Positions 1 through 7,661 are shown, counted from the first letter of the stretch. The stretch: DNA of 11,773 nt from Acidobacteriota bacterium (GCA_024640445.1 JAHEEZ010000067.1:3757-15529); one strand, 5' to 3'. A program made the numbers and translations. The notes: generated by a model from the letters alone, not told the origin.

Positions 1-3000
1 AGCACCTGGGTCGGACCGCCAAACGACTGACCCATGATGCCCTCCCTCCTTTCAACCGCAGCAGGATTCTGACGGTTGAACATGTTGAAGAACTCGAACA
101 GAACGTCCAGCTTAACTCGTTCACCGAGATTGATCCTCTTCGAAAATCGCATATCGAGATTCGCAAACGTTGGGGAAGTGAATGCATTGCGACCGGCATC
201 AGTGTCGATCTGGTTAGTGTTCCCGTCTCCGTCGGGATCAACGAAGTCGATGATCTTGCTAAAGTGAAAACCGCTCTGAACGCGGAAGATGCCGCTGATC
301 TGTATCTGCCAGGGAAGTACGACAAGGCCATTCGCCTGAAATACATGGTCAAGTGAGAGGTCGGACGGACCTTTGTCGAGGTCGGGGCCGTTAAGAAAAG
401 TACCCGCGGCTTCGATGAAATTTCCGTTCGCGGCTATAAACGAACCGTTCGCATTGGTGGCGCCGGTTGCCGTTTCAGTGACTACGGGGACCGTTCCAAC
501 GAAATTATCGGAAGGCCGGGTATTGATCCCGAGCGAATTGTCCGTCGCCTGGGAATAGGTGTAACTGGCCCCGAACATGAAACGGTTGCTCATTCGCTTG
601 TTGAAGTTGATTATCAGCGCGTCATATTTGCCTTCAAAATACGGTCCGTAAGAGAAGATCGCTCCTCCCGTGAACGGTGGGTTCCAAGTGCGGTTCATTC
701 CCGGAAGCCGTGACTGGTACGCAAGATTGGTGTACCTGACACCAAGTAGATTCCGGATCTCCCTGTGGTAATAGTCAACTTCCAGCACCATGTCCTGTGC
801 GATCTCGCGCTGAACTCCAACGCTGAAACCCAAAGTGTTCGGTGTCTTGAAGGTCTGATCAACCACGGTGGGATTCAGGTCCGGTGGAATGATGGGATTG
901 CTGAGATATCCGAACGCGCCCCAGTTGAAGTAACCGTCCGGCTGACCGACAGCCGCTGCAGCCGCCGTGAGGTATTGTTCCGGCGTCAGGCCCGAGAGAG
1001 CCTGGATGTTATTGACCGTGATCACGGTGTTGGCCGGGATCGGAGCGTGCCCCGCGGCAACCACGTTGTTGAGCCGGTCCACTCCGATGAACGGCAGACC
1101 AGGCGCAAGCGGACAGGTAAGATTCGCCGCAGTTATCTGGGCATCCGTTAGGTTGCCGACATAGCCGTTTGACAGACATGGACCATTGCCGAGAAGCAAG
1201 AGGCCGATGCTTGAGACAAACGAAGGCGACCCGTAAAGTCCGCGCGGGAACAGCAATGATTGTGAATTTCTCCGGTCCGTCCCACCGAACGCCGGAACGT
1301 TTCTCGCAAGCCCGAGCCGGAACTGATCGTAGAAAATACCGAAATTTCCGCGAACGACCGTCTTCGGGTTGATAGCCCAGGCGACGCCTACGCGCGGCGA
1401 GAAGTTCTTATTGGCCTCGAACTCAGAATCATGATCCCAGCGGACCCCATAGTTTATCGTCAGATTCCGCAGAATGGACCAGTCATCCTGAATAAACAGG
1501 CCATTGTAGTTGTTCTTCAGGTGGATCTCGTCGTCCTCTGGCGTGTTTCCGCCGACCACGGCGATCAGCGAGATGCCGCTGTCGAGCGGATTATAATTCG
1601 CAAAATCGTCTACGAGGCTGAAGAGCTGAACTTGCACGAGTCGCGAGTCAAATCCATTCACCTTTGTCCGCAGATAGTTCCAGCCGAACTTGAGGTTGTG
1701 GTCTCCGAACAGTTTGCTGACATTCGCAGAGAAAGACGTATACTCCTGGTCGAGATTGGAGCCCGTGCTCGGGTTGCCGAAGTTCACCGTGGGCAGATCG
1801 CCCAGGAGAATGCAGCATCCATTTGCGCTGAAAGGCACGAACAAACTCGCGGCGCCGGAATCCGGGTGGGACGGACGAATGTCCGAGGGCTCGCCGCGAT
1901 ATGCGGCGCGGAGCGTGACGATGGCGGGGTTCCCCTCGTCGCCGACCAGGAACGTATCCGACCCGGCGATCAACAAGTTCCTCGCACCGCGGTCGTTTCT
2001 TGCGGACGGCAGGCTTTGCGACGCCGAAAGCGGTAGATATTCCCTCACATTACCATTTGTGTAGTTAAATTCCTGGCTCAGCTGATGCCGGTTGATCTGT
2101 TCGTTGAGCTTCAGAAAACCTCTCGTTTCACGGGTTCTTGAGGGATTGTCGTACGCGCTTTCCTGGTCGCGCAGCAATTGGTTGACGACATCGTTGCCGG
2201 TATCGGGATAGGCAAAGTTAAGCACGCGGTCTTCCGTGATGCGCTCCGCCGAGGCGAAGAAGAACACCTTGTCCTTGATGATCGGGCCGCCGAGGGCGAC
2301 GCTGAAATCATACCGATCAAGGGGATTGGCGTCCGTATTGGCGCTATCCAGGGAATTCGAAGAGTCAAAAGCGTCGTTGCGGTAGAAAAGGGATCCTACG
2401 CCATGGTATCCGTTTCCTCCGGACTTGGTGATGACGTTGACGACAGCGCCGGACGCCTGGCCGAATTCGGCCTTGTAACCGGATGTCAGCACCTGGAATT
2501 CGGCGATCGTCTCCTGGTTGAACTGAGCCGCGGGGCCGCCGTTTACCGTATCCTTGTTCGGCTGCCCGTCGATAAGAAAATTGTTGTTGCCGCTGCGCTC
2601 GCCCAGGACCGGGTTTGCGTTGTCACTTCCTGAGTCCGCCTGACGATTGATCGCGACGCCGGGGACCAGCTGAAGGAGGTCCAGATAATCGCGTCCGTTG
2701 ACGGGAAGTTCCGTGATCTGCCTGGGTGTGACTGTGGTTCCGGGAGCGGAAACGGTTGGGTCGACAAGAGGGAGTTCCGATGTCACATCCACCTCACCGG
2801 TAAACCCTTCGACCTGCATTTCAACATTGAATGTAAAAACGCGGTTAAGGGTGAGTTCGATGTCCGATGTGCTATCCGCAAAACCCGTTTGCGACACGCT
2901 TATCTTGTAATTCCCCGCCGGTACGGCAACGATTCGGTAGAAGCCGCTGGCGTTGGTCTGCACAGACCTCTCAAAGGCTTGCGTTATGCCGACAGCCTTG

Positions 3001-3191
3001 ACCTGGGCTCCAGCGACCGCGGCCCCGTTGGTGTCTACAACCGTTCCCTCGATGGTGGAGGTCGTGGTCTGGGCAATCGCGTTCGAAGACAGGAGCCCGA
3101 AAACCAGGACTGCTGACGCCAGGGCGAAAGCATAAAATCTGCCGGGGTTATTTCCTCTTGTTGCCGTTGTGGCGTTCAATCTGCTTCTCAT
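1..3191 (-). CDS. Oar-like TonB-dependent receptor with N-terminal carboxypeptidase-regulatory-like domain (3' end cut by window)
   Basis: Reading leftward from ATG at 3191, the frame stays open to the window edge, giving about 1,063 residues. A GAGGAG ribosome-binding site lies 9 bases before the start. Residues 1-41 form a signal peptide ending in NAIAQ. Residues ~44-125 look like a carboxypeptidase-regulatory-like beta-sandwich (EGTVVDTNGAAVAGAQV, then SGFYRIVAVPAGNYKISVS). A TonB plug follows (ELPVNGRDYLDLLQLVPGV, then FLIDGQPNKD, GYKAEFGQASGAVVNVITKSG), and the rest resembles a 22-strand barrel with alternating aromatic strands. The last visible residues (FEFFNMFNRQNPAAVERREG, then FGGPTQVL) are typical of the very end of this family, so only about 10-20 residues are probably missing. 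Such receptors import ligands across the outer membrane using TonB energy; the ligand cannot be read from sequence. The gene is divergent from the racemase operon and shares its control region. I saw no clear TonB box. Confidence 0.93.
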   Translation of the reverse strand, partial: MRSRLNATTATRGNNPGRFYAFALASAVLVFGLLSSNAIAQTTTSTIEGTVVDTNGAAVAGAQVKAVGITQAFERSVQTNASGFYRIVAVPAGNYKISVSQTGFADSTSDIELTLNRVFTFNVEMQVEGFTGEVDVTSELPLVDPTVSAPGTTVTPRQITELPVNGRDYLDLLQLVPGVAINRQADSGSDNANPVLGERSGNNNFLIDGQPNKDTVNGGPAAQFNQETIAEFQVLTSGYKAEFGQASGAVVNVITKSGGNGYHGVGSLFYRNDAFDSSNSLDSANTDANPLDRYDFSVALGGPIIKDKVFFFASAERITEDRVLNFAYPDTGNDVVNQLLRDQESAYDNPSRTRETRGFLKLNEQINRHQLSQEFNYTNGNVREYLPLSASQSLPSARNDRGARNLLIAGSDTFLVGDEGNPAIVTLRAAYRGEPSDIRPSHPDSGAASLFVPFSANGCCILLGDLPTVNFGNPSTGSNLDQEYTSFSANVSKLFGDHNLKFGWNYLRTKVNGFDSRLVQVQLFSLVDDFANYNPLDSGISLIAVVGGNTPEDDEIHLKNNYNGLFIQDDWSILRNLTINYGVRWDHDSEFEANKNFSPRVGVAWAINPKTVVRGNFGIFYDQFRLGLARNVPAFGGTDRRNSQSLLFPRGLYGSPSFVSSIGLLLLGNGPCLSNGYVGNLTDAQITAANLTCPLAPGLPFIGVDRLNNVVAAGHAPIPANTVITVNNIQALSGLTPEQYLTAAAAAVGQPDGYFNWGAFGYLSNPIIPPDLNPTVVDQTFKTPNTLGFSVGVQREIAQDMVLEVDYYHREIRNLLGVRYTNLAYQSRLPGMNRTWNPPFTGGAIFSYGPYFEGKYDALIINFNKRMSNRFMFGASYTYSQATDNSLGINTRPSDNFVGTVPVVTETATGATNANGSFIAANGNFIEAAGTFLNGPDLDKGPSDLSLDHVFQANGLVVLPWQIQISGIFRVQSGFHFSKIIDFVDPDGDGNTNQIDTDAGRNAFTSPTFANLDMRFSKRINLGERVKLDVLFEFFNMFNRQNPAAVERREGIMGQSFGGPTQV

Positions 3192-3318
3192 CTGTTTTGG
3201 CTCCTCAATTTTGTTCTTTCAGATCGACTTCCAATTCGCTCACCAGTAGCAATGAACACAGGAATCGGAATACCGAAGACAGCGATGGATCGCCGGACTT
3301 GCATCGGTGGGTAGGTGT

Positions 3319-3347
3319 CTTATAGCAACTTGTGTTGAAGTTGTCAA
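3319..3347 (-). promoter_or_regulatory. Sigma-70-type promoter of the TonB receptor
   Basis: On the minus strand a perfect -35 hexamer TTGACA (3347-3342) is followed after exactly 17 bases by TATAAG (3324-3319), one mismatch from the -10 consensus. Transcription would begin near 3312 and leave a leader of about 120 bases before the receptor ATG at 3191. That leader contains a 5+2+5 palindrome GCGATGGATCGC (3282-3293) but no riboswitch I recognise. Inverted repeats lie inside the spacer, across the -35 and just upstream, so repression or activation at this promoter is likely. Confidence 0.7.
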
Positions 3348-3369
3348 CAATAATGCAACATTTGTTGCA
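3325..3369. promoter_or_regulatory. Cluster of CAAC/GTTG inverted repeats, candidate operators for the divergent genes
   Basis: Three inverted repeats sit within 45 bases. They are GCAAC-TTGT-GTTG (3325-3337), GTTG-T-CAAC (3340-3348), and TGCAAC-ATTT-GTTGCA (3354-3369, a perfect 6+6 palindrome with a 4-base centre). The first and third share the pattern GCAAC-N4-GTTG and their centres (3331.5 and 3361.5) are 30 bp apart, close to three helical turns. The first lies between -10 and -35 of the receptor promoter, the second overlaps its -35, and the third lies just upstream. They are candidate binding sites for the RpiR-family regulator encoded at 4604-5500; that link is inferred from proximity. 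Confidence 0.6.
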
Positions 3370-3393
3370 CCGAAAAAAAAATTGTGCTAGCTT
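3365..3393 (+). promoter_or_regulatory. Possible promoter of the racemase operon (weak)
   Basis: TTGCAC (3365-3370) and TAGCTT (3388-3393) are 17 bases apart, and a TGC extended -10 element (3385-3387) immediately precedes the latter. Each hexamer matches its consensus at only three positions. Initiation would fall at about 3400, next to the ATG at 3401, which has no Shine-Dalgarno sequence, so the mRNA may be leaderless. The -35 overlaps the right half of the strongest palindrome. No better rightward promoter was found. Confidence 0.3.
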
Positions 3394-3400
3394 GCCTCTC

Positions 3401-4573
3401 ATGACAACCCATTCGGCCACGCCTGAGACGGTCAGGAACATCGCTCCTGAAAGCCCGGTAAGCATAGACCGCGTTGAGACGCGGCTGATACGGCTGCCCC
3501 TGAATGAGCCCTTTGAAACCAGCTTCGGCAGCATTGACTCCCGCCTTATCTTCCTTGTCAGCGTAAGCGCCGGGGGCGTTACAGGCTGGGGAGAAGTTGT
3601 CGCCGCCGAGAAACCCCTTTACAGCTACGAGACCACGGGAACGGCCCTGCATGTGGTCCGTGAGTTTCTCGCTCCTGCGATGGTCTCGCGACCTCTTTCG
3701 AGTCTTGAAGATCTTGCAAAGCGCTTCGCGCCCTTCCGCGGACACAATATGGCAAAGGCAGGTCTCGAACTGGCGTTTGTCGATCTTGTCGCGCGGTTGA
3801 GAGACCGTACGATCTCCGGTTTGATCGGGGGCACCCGCGCCGAGATACCTGTCGGCGTCAGCCTGGGAATACAGCCGACGATCGAAGAATTGTTGGCGCG
3901 AGTCGAGAGGTATCTTTCCCTCGGCTACCAACGGATCAAGCTGAAGATCAAACACGGATGGGATATCGACGTCGTCTCACAGGTACGGGAAGCATTTCCG
4001 GACATTTTGCTTTCGGTCGATGCCAATTCCGCTTACACGCTTTCGGAAACGGAACACCTGAAAGAACTGGACCGGTTCGGCCTGCTGATGATCGAACAGC
4101 CGCTTCAACACGATGACCTCCTCGACCACGCGGCACTCCAGTCCGAACTCAAAACCGCGATCTGCCTTGACGAAAGCATCACCAGCATCCGCCAGACGGA
4201 GATGGCGCTCAGAATGAGGAGCTGCCGAATGGTGAACATCAAGATCGGCCGGGTCGGCGGGTATTCTCAGGCGCTTGGGATCCACGACCTGTGTTACGCC
4301 AACGACATCCCGGTCTGGTGCGGTGGAATGCTGGAGTCCGGCATCGGCAGGGCACACAATATCGCCCTTGCAAGCCTGCCGGGCTTTACTCTGCCAGGAG
4401 ATGTCTCGGCAAGTTCACGTTATTTTGCGCGCGATGTGATAGTTCCGGCGGTGACCGTTTCTTCAGCGGGAACTGTCGAGGTGCCTCGCGGGGCGGGGCT
4501 CGGATTTGAGGTCGATATCGATTTCATTGAAGACCTTACGGAATCCTCGGAAAGTATAGTTCCGGATGCTTGA
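3401..4573 (+). CDS. N-succinylamino acid racemase / o-succinylbenzoate synthase family enzyme (enolase superfamily)
   Basis: This 390-residue protein shows the full catalytic set of the muconate-lactonizing subgroup of the enolase superfamily. It has a lysine cluster KLKIK at 180-184 (K182 the likely base), metal ligands D207 (VDANSAY), E232 (MIEQPL) and D257 (LDESI), the opposite base K281 (NIKIGRVGGY), and WCGGMLESGIGRAHN near 305-320. The 25-residue spacing between metal ligands fits the family. R284, three residues after K281, matches the arginine (R266 in Amycolatopsis numbering) linked to racemase activity in promiscuous NSAR/OSBS enzymes. The product is cytoplasmic. It may interconvert N-acyl D- and L-amino acids or make o-succinylbenzoate for menaquinone; no men genes are nearby, so racemization is favoured by inference. 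The ATG at 3401 was chosen because in-frame starts at 3332 and 3353 fall in the operator region and add residues unlike the family. No Shine-Dalgarno is visible. Confidence 0.9.
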   Translation: MTTHSATPETVRNIAPESPVSIDRVETRLIRLPLNEPFETSFGSIDSRLIFLVSVSAGGVTGWGEVVAAEKPLYSYETTGTALHVVREFLAPAMVSRPLSSLEDLAKRFAPFRGHNMAKAGLELAFVDLVARLRDRTISGLIGGTRAEIPVGVSLGIQPTIEELLARVERYLSLGYQRIKLKIKHGWDIDVVSQVREAFPDILLSVDANSAYTLSETEHLKELDRFGLLMIEQPLQHDDLLDHAALQSELKTAICLDESITSIRQTEMALRMRSCRMVNIKIGRVGGYSQALGIHDLCYANDIPVWCGGMLESGIGRAHNIALASLPGFTLPGDVSASSRYFARDVIVPAVTVSSAGTVEVPRGAGLGFEVDIDFIEDLTESSESIVPDA

Positions 4574-4603
4574 ACACATTCCCGGCTAATAGCGGGAGAT
4601 CTT

Positions 4604-5500
4604 ATGCCAGACACCAGGAAAGCAAGGACGAAAGACGAAAAAGAGCTTTCGCTATCAATTGAGAGACGGCTTTCGCAGGCTAAGCTGAGCGGAAGCCGAC
4701 GCAAGTTGATAGTAGCGATCCTGGGCGATCACGAAGAGACCTTCTACCTGTCGTCCCGCGAGATGGCAAAACGTTACGACGTCGACGCGGCGACCATTAT
4801 CCGAAGCATCCAGGACCTGGGTTACAAACGATACGCGGATTTCACGGCCGACCTTCGCCGTCACTTCGTCAGGGAAATAACCCCGTACACGACCCTTGAG
4901 GCCGCCACACGGGAGAAGCGCACGGTCTCCGACCACGTGCGCTTTTGCGTCGAGAAAGACGTTGAAGGATTGAACATGTTCCTGGCGAACATCGACTCTG
5001 ACCGGATAGTGGAACTCGCTAAGAAGATCCGACAATCAAGGAGAATACTTGTGATCGGGGTAGATCTTGCGGCATCGCTTTCCTGGTTTCTTGCCTATGG
5101 CCTGACGCCTCTCGGTTTCGATGCCGAGGCTCCCGTCGGAAGCACCGGGACTCTGCGCCACAAGATCGACCTCTTGACGGAGAAGGACCTTCTGATCGCG
5201 ATCAGTTTCGGCAGATGTCTGAGGGAGACCGTGGATGCGGCGATAAGAGGCCGCGAACGCGGAGTGCCGACGTTCGGTATAACTGACAGTTTAACGAATC
5301 CGATCTCGGCCAACTGCGACGGATGTCTGGTCGCTTCGACCGACAGCCCTTCGTTCACAGGATCGTACGTCGCGTCCATGGCGCTGATGAACGCGATCTT
5401 GACCGCGACAGCGCACCTCGAACCGAACAGTTCGCTGGCTCGGCTGAGGAAGACCGAAGAGGAATATCGTGATGGAAACCGCTGGTGCCAGAAGGCATAG
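4604..5500 (+). CDS. RpiR/MurR-family transcriptional regulator (HTH + SIS)
   Basis: The protein has 298 residues, the usual length for RpiR regulators. Residues ~12-88 form the RpiR-type helix-turn-helix (YLSSREMAKRYDVDAATIIR, then SIQDLGYKRYADFTADLRR). Residues ~130-265 form a sugar-isomerase (SIS) domain: ILVIGVDLAASLSWFLAYGL, then DLLIAISFGRCLRETVDAA and VPTFGITDSLTNPISANCDG. SIS domains of this family usually sense phosphosugars or related metabolites, MurR sensing MurNAc-6-phosphate being the classic case. The effector here is unknown. A GGGAG ribosome-binding site lies five bases before the ATG. It begins 30 bases after the racemase stop and ends 26 bases before the hydrolase start, so it is almost certainly in the same operon and probably controls it and the divergent receptor through the CAAC/GTTG repeats. 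Confidence 0.92.
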   Translation: MPDTRKARTKDEKELSLSIERRLSQAKLSGSRRKLIVAILGDHEETFYLSSREMAKRYDVDAATIIRSIQDLGYKRYADFTADLRRHFVREITPYTTLEAATREKRTVSDHVRFCVEKDVEGLNMFLANIDSDRIVELAKKIRQSRRILVIGVDLAASLSWFLAYGLTPLGFDAEAPVGSTGTLRHKIDLLTEKDLLIAISFGRCLRETVDAAIRGRERGVPTFGITDSLTNPISANCDGCLVASTDSPSFTGSYVASMALMNAILTATAHLEPNSSLARLRKTEEEYRDGNRWCQKA

Positions 5501-5526
5501 ATCGACCTCTTACAGGACCTGAAAAT

Positions 5527-7095
5527 ATGAAAAGCATCAGAAAGTTCGTTTTTGTCGCGTTGATCGCCCTGGCGTCAGCCTCGTGGGCCACCGCTCAGAT
5601 CGATTCCGCCGCCGTGGACCGACTTGTGAACGACGCGTTGACGAAGTTCAACGCAGCCGGCGCATCTGTGGTGATCGTGAAGGACGGCAGGATCGTCCAT
5701 TCGAAAGGGTACGGCGTCAGATCTGTCGATACAAAAGCGCCGGTGACCAAGGACACGCCGTTCGCCATCGGGTCCAACACGAAGGCGTTCACGACCGCGG
5801 CGCTCGCGATCCTGGTAGAAGAAGGAAAACTTAAATGGGATGACAAGGTCATAAACCATATTCCCGAGTTCAAGTTGTATGACGACTACGTCACCCAGCA
5901 CTTCCTGATCGAAGATCTCCTGACGCACAGAAGCGGGCTTGGGCTTGGCGCGGGAGACCTGATGTTCGTCCCGGACGGTTCCGATTTCTCAATCAAGGAC
6001 GTACTTTCCGCGTTTCAGCATTTCGAACCCCAGTCCGAATTCCGCACGAAGTTCGATTACGACAATCTTCTCTACTTCGTCGCCGGCGAGGTGATCAAAC
6101 GCGTCAGCGGTATGTCCTGGGAGGACTTCGTCAAGACACGCATCCTGGACCGCCTGGGAATGTCCAACTCGTACACGTCGCTAAGCCAGGCCCGAGACCC
6201 CGGTGCGCTCGCGATCCCTCACACGAATCGTGGAAAGGAATTGAAGACGCTTCCGCACTATGTTTTCGACGCCGACAAACTGAACGGGGCGGCGGGTTCG
6301 ATCTATTCAAGTGCGGACGATATGGGCAGATGGCTGTTGATGCAGCTGAATGGCGGCAAGTACGGAGCGGACCTAAAAGAACAGATGTTCACGGCGGCAA
6401 GCCAGCGCGAGATGTGGCGGATACACACGGTTCAGCCGGCAGGTCCGGACCCGCGATACAAAACGCATTTTTCAGGATACGGCCTTGGCTGGGGACTTTC
6501 GGATAAGAACGGGCAAATGGTCGCCCAGCACGGAGGAGGATTGCCGGGGATGGTTTCCCAGGTGGTCGTCGTGCCGGACCTCGGATTCGGAGTAGTGGTC
6601 CTTACCAATTCGGACAACGGAGCCTTTGTCGCTGCCGGCGTATCCCGGACGATCATGGACAGTTACCTGGGTCTCGACGACAACGCATGGACGGACAAGT
6701 TCATGGCGTTTATGGCGCAGAGGGCGTCGGCGGGCGACGCGGTTTCGACGAAAGTGTGGGAAACGGTGGAGAAGGCAAAGGGCACGAAGATCGATCCCGC
6801 GGATTATGCAGGAATGTACGAAGACCCATGGTTCGGCAAGGTCGAGATCTCTGTGAAGGATGGTAAGCTCTGGTTCCGTTCCCTTCGCTCCCCGAGACTT
6901 AGCGGCGAGATGCATTATTACAAAGCGAACGCGTTTGCGATCAAGTGGGAATACCAGGACATGGACGCCGACGCGTTCGCGATCTTCTCCTTGAACGAAG
7001 AAGGCAAGGCGCAGTTTATAAAGATGAAGGGCATCTCTCCGAACATCGACTTCAGCTTCGATTTCCAGGATCTATTCTTGAAGCGGGTTAAGTAA
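5527..7095 (+). CDS. Secreted class C beta-lactamase-like serine hydrolase (S12 peptidase family) with C-terminal DUF3471-like domain
   Basis: The start at 5527 gives 522 residues beginning with a clean signal peptide (MKSIRKFVFVALIALASASW, cleavage after ATAQ). An upstream in-frame ATG at 5485 overlaps the regulator gene and would bury the signal peptide. The serine-hydrolase domain spans ~30-380. It has the nucleophile motif S83-N-T-K86, Y178-D-N180 (the YxN motif), and H335-G-G replacing the KTG box, as in many S12 esterases and D-aminopeptidases. EDLLTHRSGL near 137 is another family hallmark. Residues ~420-520 look like the DUF3471 beta domain that often follows. It acts in the periplasm or outside the cell, most likely cleaving an ester, amide or D-amino-acid peptide. 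It need not be a resistance enzyme. As the last gene of the racemase-regulator operon it could release the substrate that the racemase or receptor handles, which is inference. Confidence 0.9.
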   Translation: MKSIRKFVFVALIALASASWATAQIDSAAVDRLVNDALTKFNAAGASVVIVKDGRIVHSKGYGVRSVDTKAPVTKDTPFAIGSNTKAFTTAALAILVEEGKLKWDDKVINHIPEFKLYDDYVTQHFLIEDLLTHRSGLGLGAGDLMFVPDGSDFSIKDVLSAFQHFEPQSEFRTKFDYDNLLYFVAGEVIKRVSGMSWEDFVKTRILDRLGMSNSYTSLSQARDPGALAIPHTNRGKELKTLPHYVFDADKLNGAAGSIYSSADDMGRWLLMQLNGGKYGADLKEQMFTAASQREMWRIHTVQPAGPDPRYKTHFSGYGLGWGLSDKNGQMVAQHGGGLPGMVSQVVVVPDLGFGVVVLTNSDNGAFVAAGVSRTIMDSYLGLDDNAWTDKFMAFMAQRASAGDAVSTKVWETVEKAKGTKIDPADYAGMYEDPWFGKVEISVKDGKLWFRSLRSPRLSGEMHYYKANAFAIKWEYQDMDADAFAIFSLNEEGKAQFIKMKGISPNIDFSFDFQDLFLKRVK

Positions 7096-7123
7096 AAGCT
7101 CGGGGGAGTTCGGTGGGGTTTCT

Positions 7124-7136
7124 GCTCCGTAGGAGC
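7124..7136 (+). terminator. Short hairpin after the hydrolase gene, weak terminator candidate
   Basis: GCTCC-GTA-GGAGC forms a 5-bp stem with a 3-base loop 28 bases after the hydrolase stop. It is followed by TAAATG rather than a run of T, so it would be a poor intrinsic terminator. The larger palindromic element at 7198-7270 may do the job between these convergent genes. Confidence 0.25.
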
Positions 7137-7197
7137 TAAATGTCTGCAGGAAAGCCCCAACCACCCTTACAGCATCTTGAGCCGCGAAAGAGAGTTC

Positions 7198-7270
7198 AAC
7201 CGCGGAGACACAAAGGCGCAAAGAATGTCCCGGGTTGGTATTTCTCCGCGTCCCCTGCGCCTCTGCGGTT
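7198..7270. repeat. Palindromic interspersed repeat (CCGC...GGCGCA / TGCGCC...GCGGTT type), copy 1
   Basis: The left arm AACCGCGGAG (7198-7207) with GGCGCA (7215-7220) is the reverse complement, with small gaps, of the right arm TGCGCCTCTGCGGTT (7256-7270). The ~35-base centre is unpaired. Elements of this 'rules of CCGCAGAGGCGCAGAG' style recur between genes in several environmental phyla. A degenerate copy is at 10718-10825 in this window. It lies between convergent genes, where the folded RNA might protect 3' ends or stop transcription; that role is a guess. Confidence 0.65.
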
Positions 7271-7292
7271 AATTTCTTCTCCTGACCCTGGT

Positions 7293-7577
7293 TTACACGA
7301 CCTTGAACAGCTGTCGATATCCCGTCTTCCAGTGATCGGTATAGCCCTCCGCTGCTTCGCGGATGGCGGGATCGGACATATACCTTTCGATCACCGCTTC
7401 CATCCCGGAGAGCGACCCGACCTCGTACTCCATCACGACCGTATTGAAATCGCCGGTTATGTCCGTGAAGAAGCGGGCGTTTTGCAGGTCGCCTGCGGAC
7501 GCCATCTCCTTCAACTGGTTAACGAGCTTGCCCGCGTGACCCGGCTTTGCTGTGAATGTATTGCGTACGACTATCAT
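7293..7577 (-). CDS. Small dimeric alpha-beta barrel protein, NIPSNAP/ABM-like
   Basis: This codes for 94 residues. ATG at 7577 was preferred over the in-frame ATG at 7598 because a strong GGAGG lies 9 bases before it and would be inside the gene otherwise. The start MIVVRNTFTAKPGHAGKLVN, followed by a helix (QLKEMASAGDL), strand (ARFFTDITGDFNTVVMEYEV), helix (SGMEAVIERYMSDPAIREAA) and a final strand, is the beta-alpha-beta-beta-alpha-beta layout of ferredoxin-like dimeric barrels such as NIPSNAP and antibiotic-biosynthesis monooxygenase domains. PGH and VMEYEV fit NIPSNAP. No catalytic residue can be assigned and the substrate is unknown. It is probably monocistronic, converging on the S12 hydrolase and lying downstream of tRNA-Thr on the same strand. 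Confidence 0.8.
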   Translation of the reverse strand: MIVVRNTFTAKPGHAGKLVNQLKEMASAGDLQNARFFTDITGDFNTVVMEYEVGSLSGMEAVIERYMSDPAIREAAEGYTDHWKTGYRQLFKVV

Positions 7578-7661
7578 CTTATTAATCCTCCAATGCATAT
7601 CCGTTATAAGTAAGAAAGCAGGGCGACCGACCTGCCGCCCGATTTCCGTTGTGTGGGTAGG

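Noticed and set aside
1431..2064. Plus-strand open frames of 201 and 124 residues
   Set aside because: They lie entirely opposite the TonB receptor, lack ribosome-binding sites and have no family-like motifs. The minus strand reads as a continuous receptor here.
3332..3400. Upstream start (3332 or 3353) for the racemase
   Set aside because: It would begin inside the operator and promoter cluster and add a lysine-rich leader unlike the family. The 3401 ATG already leaves ~20 residues before the conserved domain.
3344..3955. 203-residue minus-strand frame opposite the racemase
   Set aside because: It is an antisense shadow of a gene with a complete set of catalytic residues, and it crosses the divergent promoter.
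5527..7095. Antibiotic-resistance beta-lactamase
   Set aside because: SxxK, YxN and HGG are shared by many S12 esterases and peptidases. The HGG box and DUF3471-like tail argue for a general hydrolase, not an AmpC-type enzyme.
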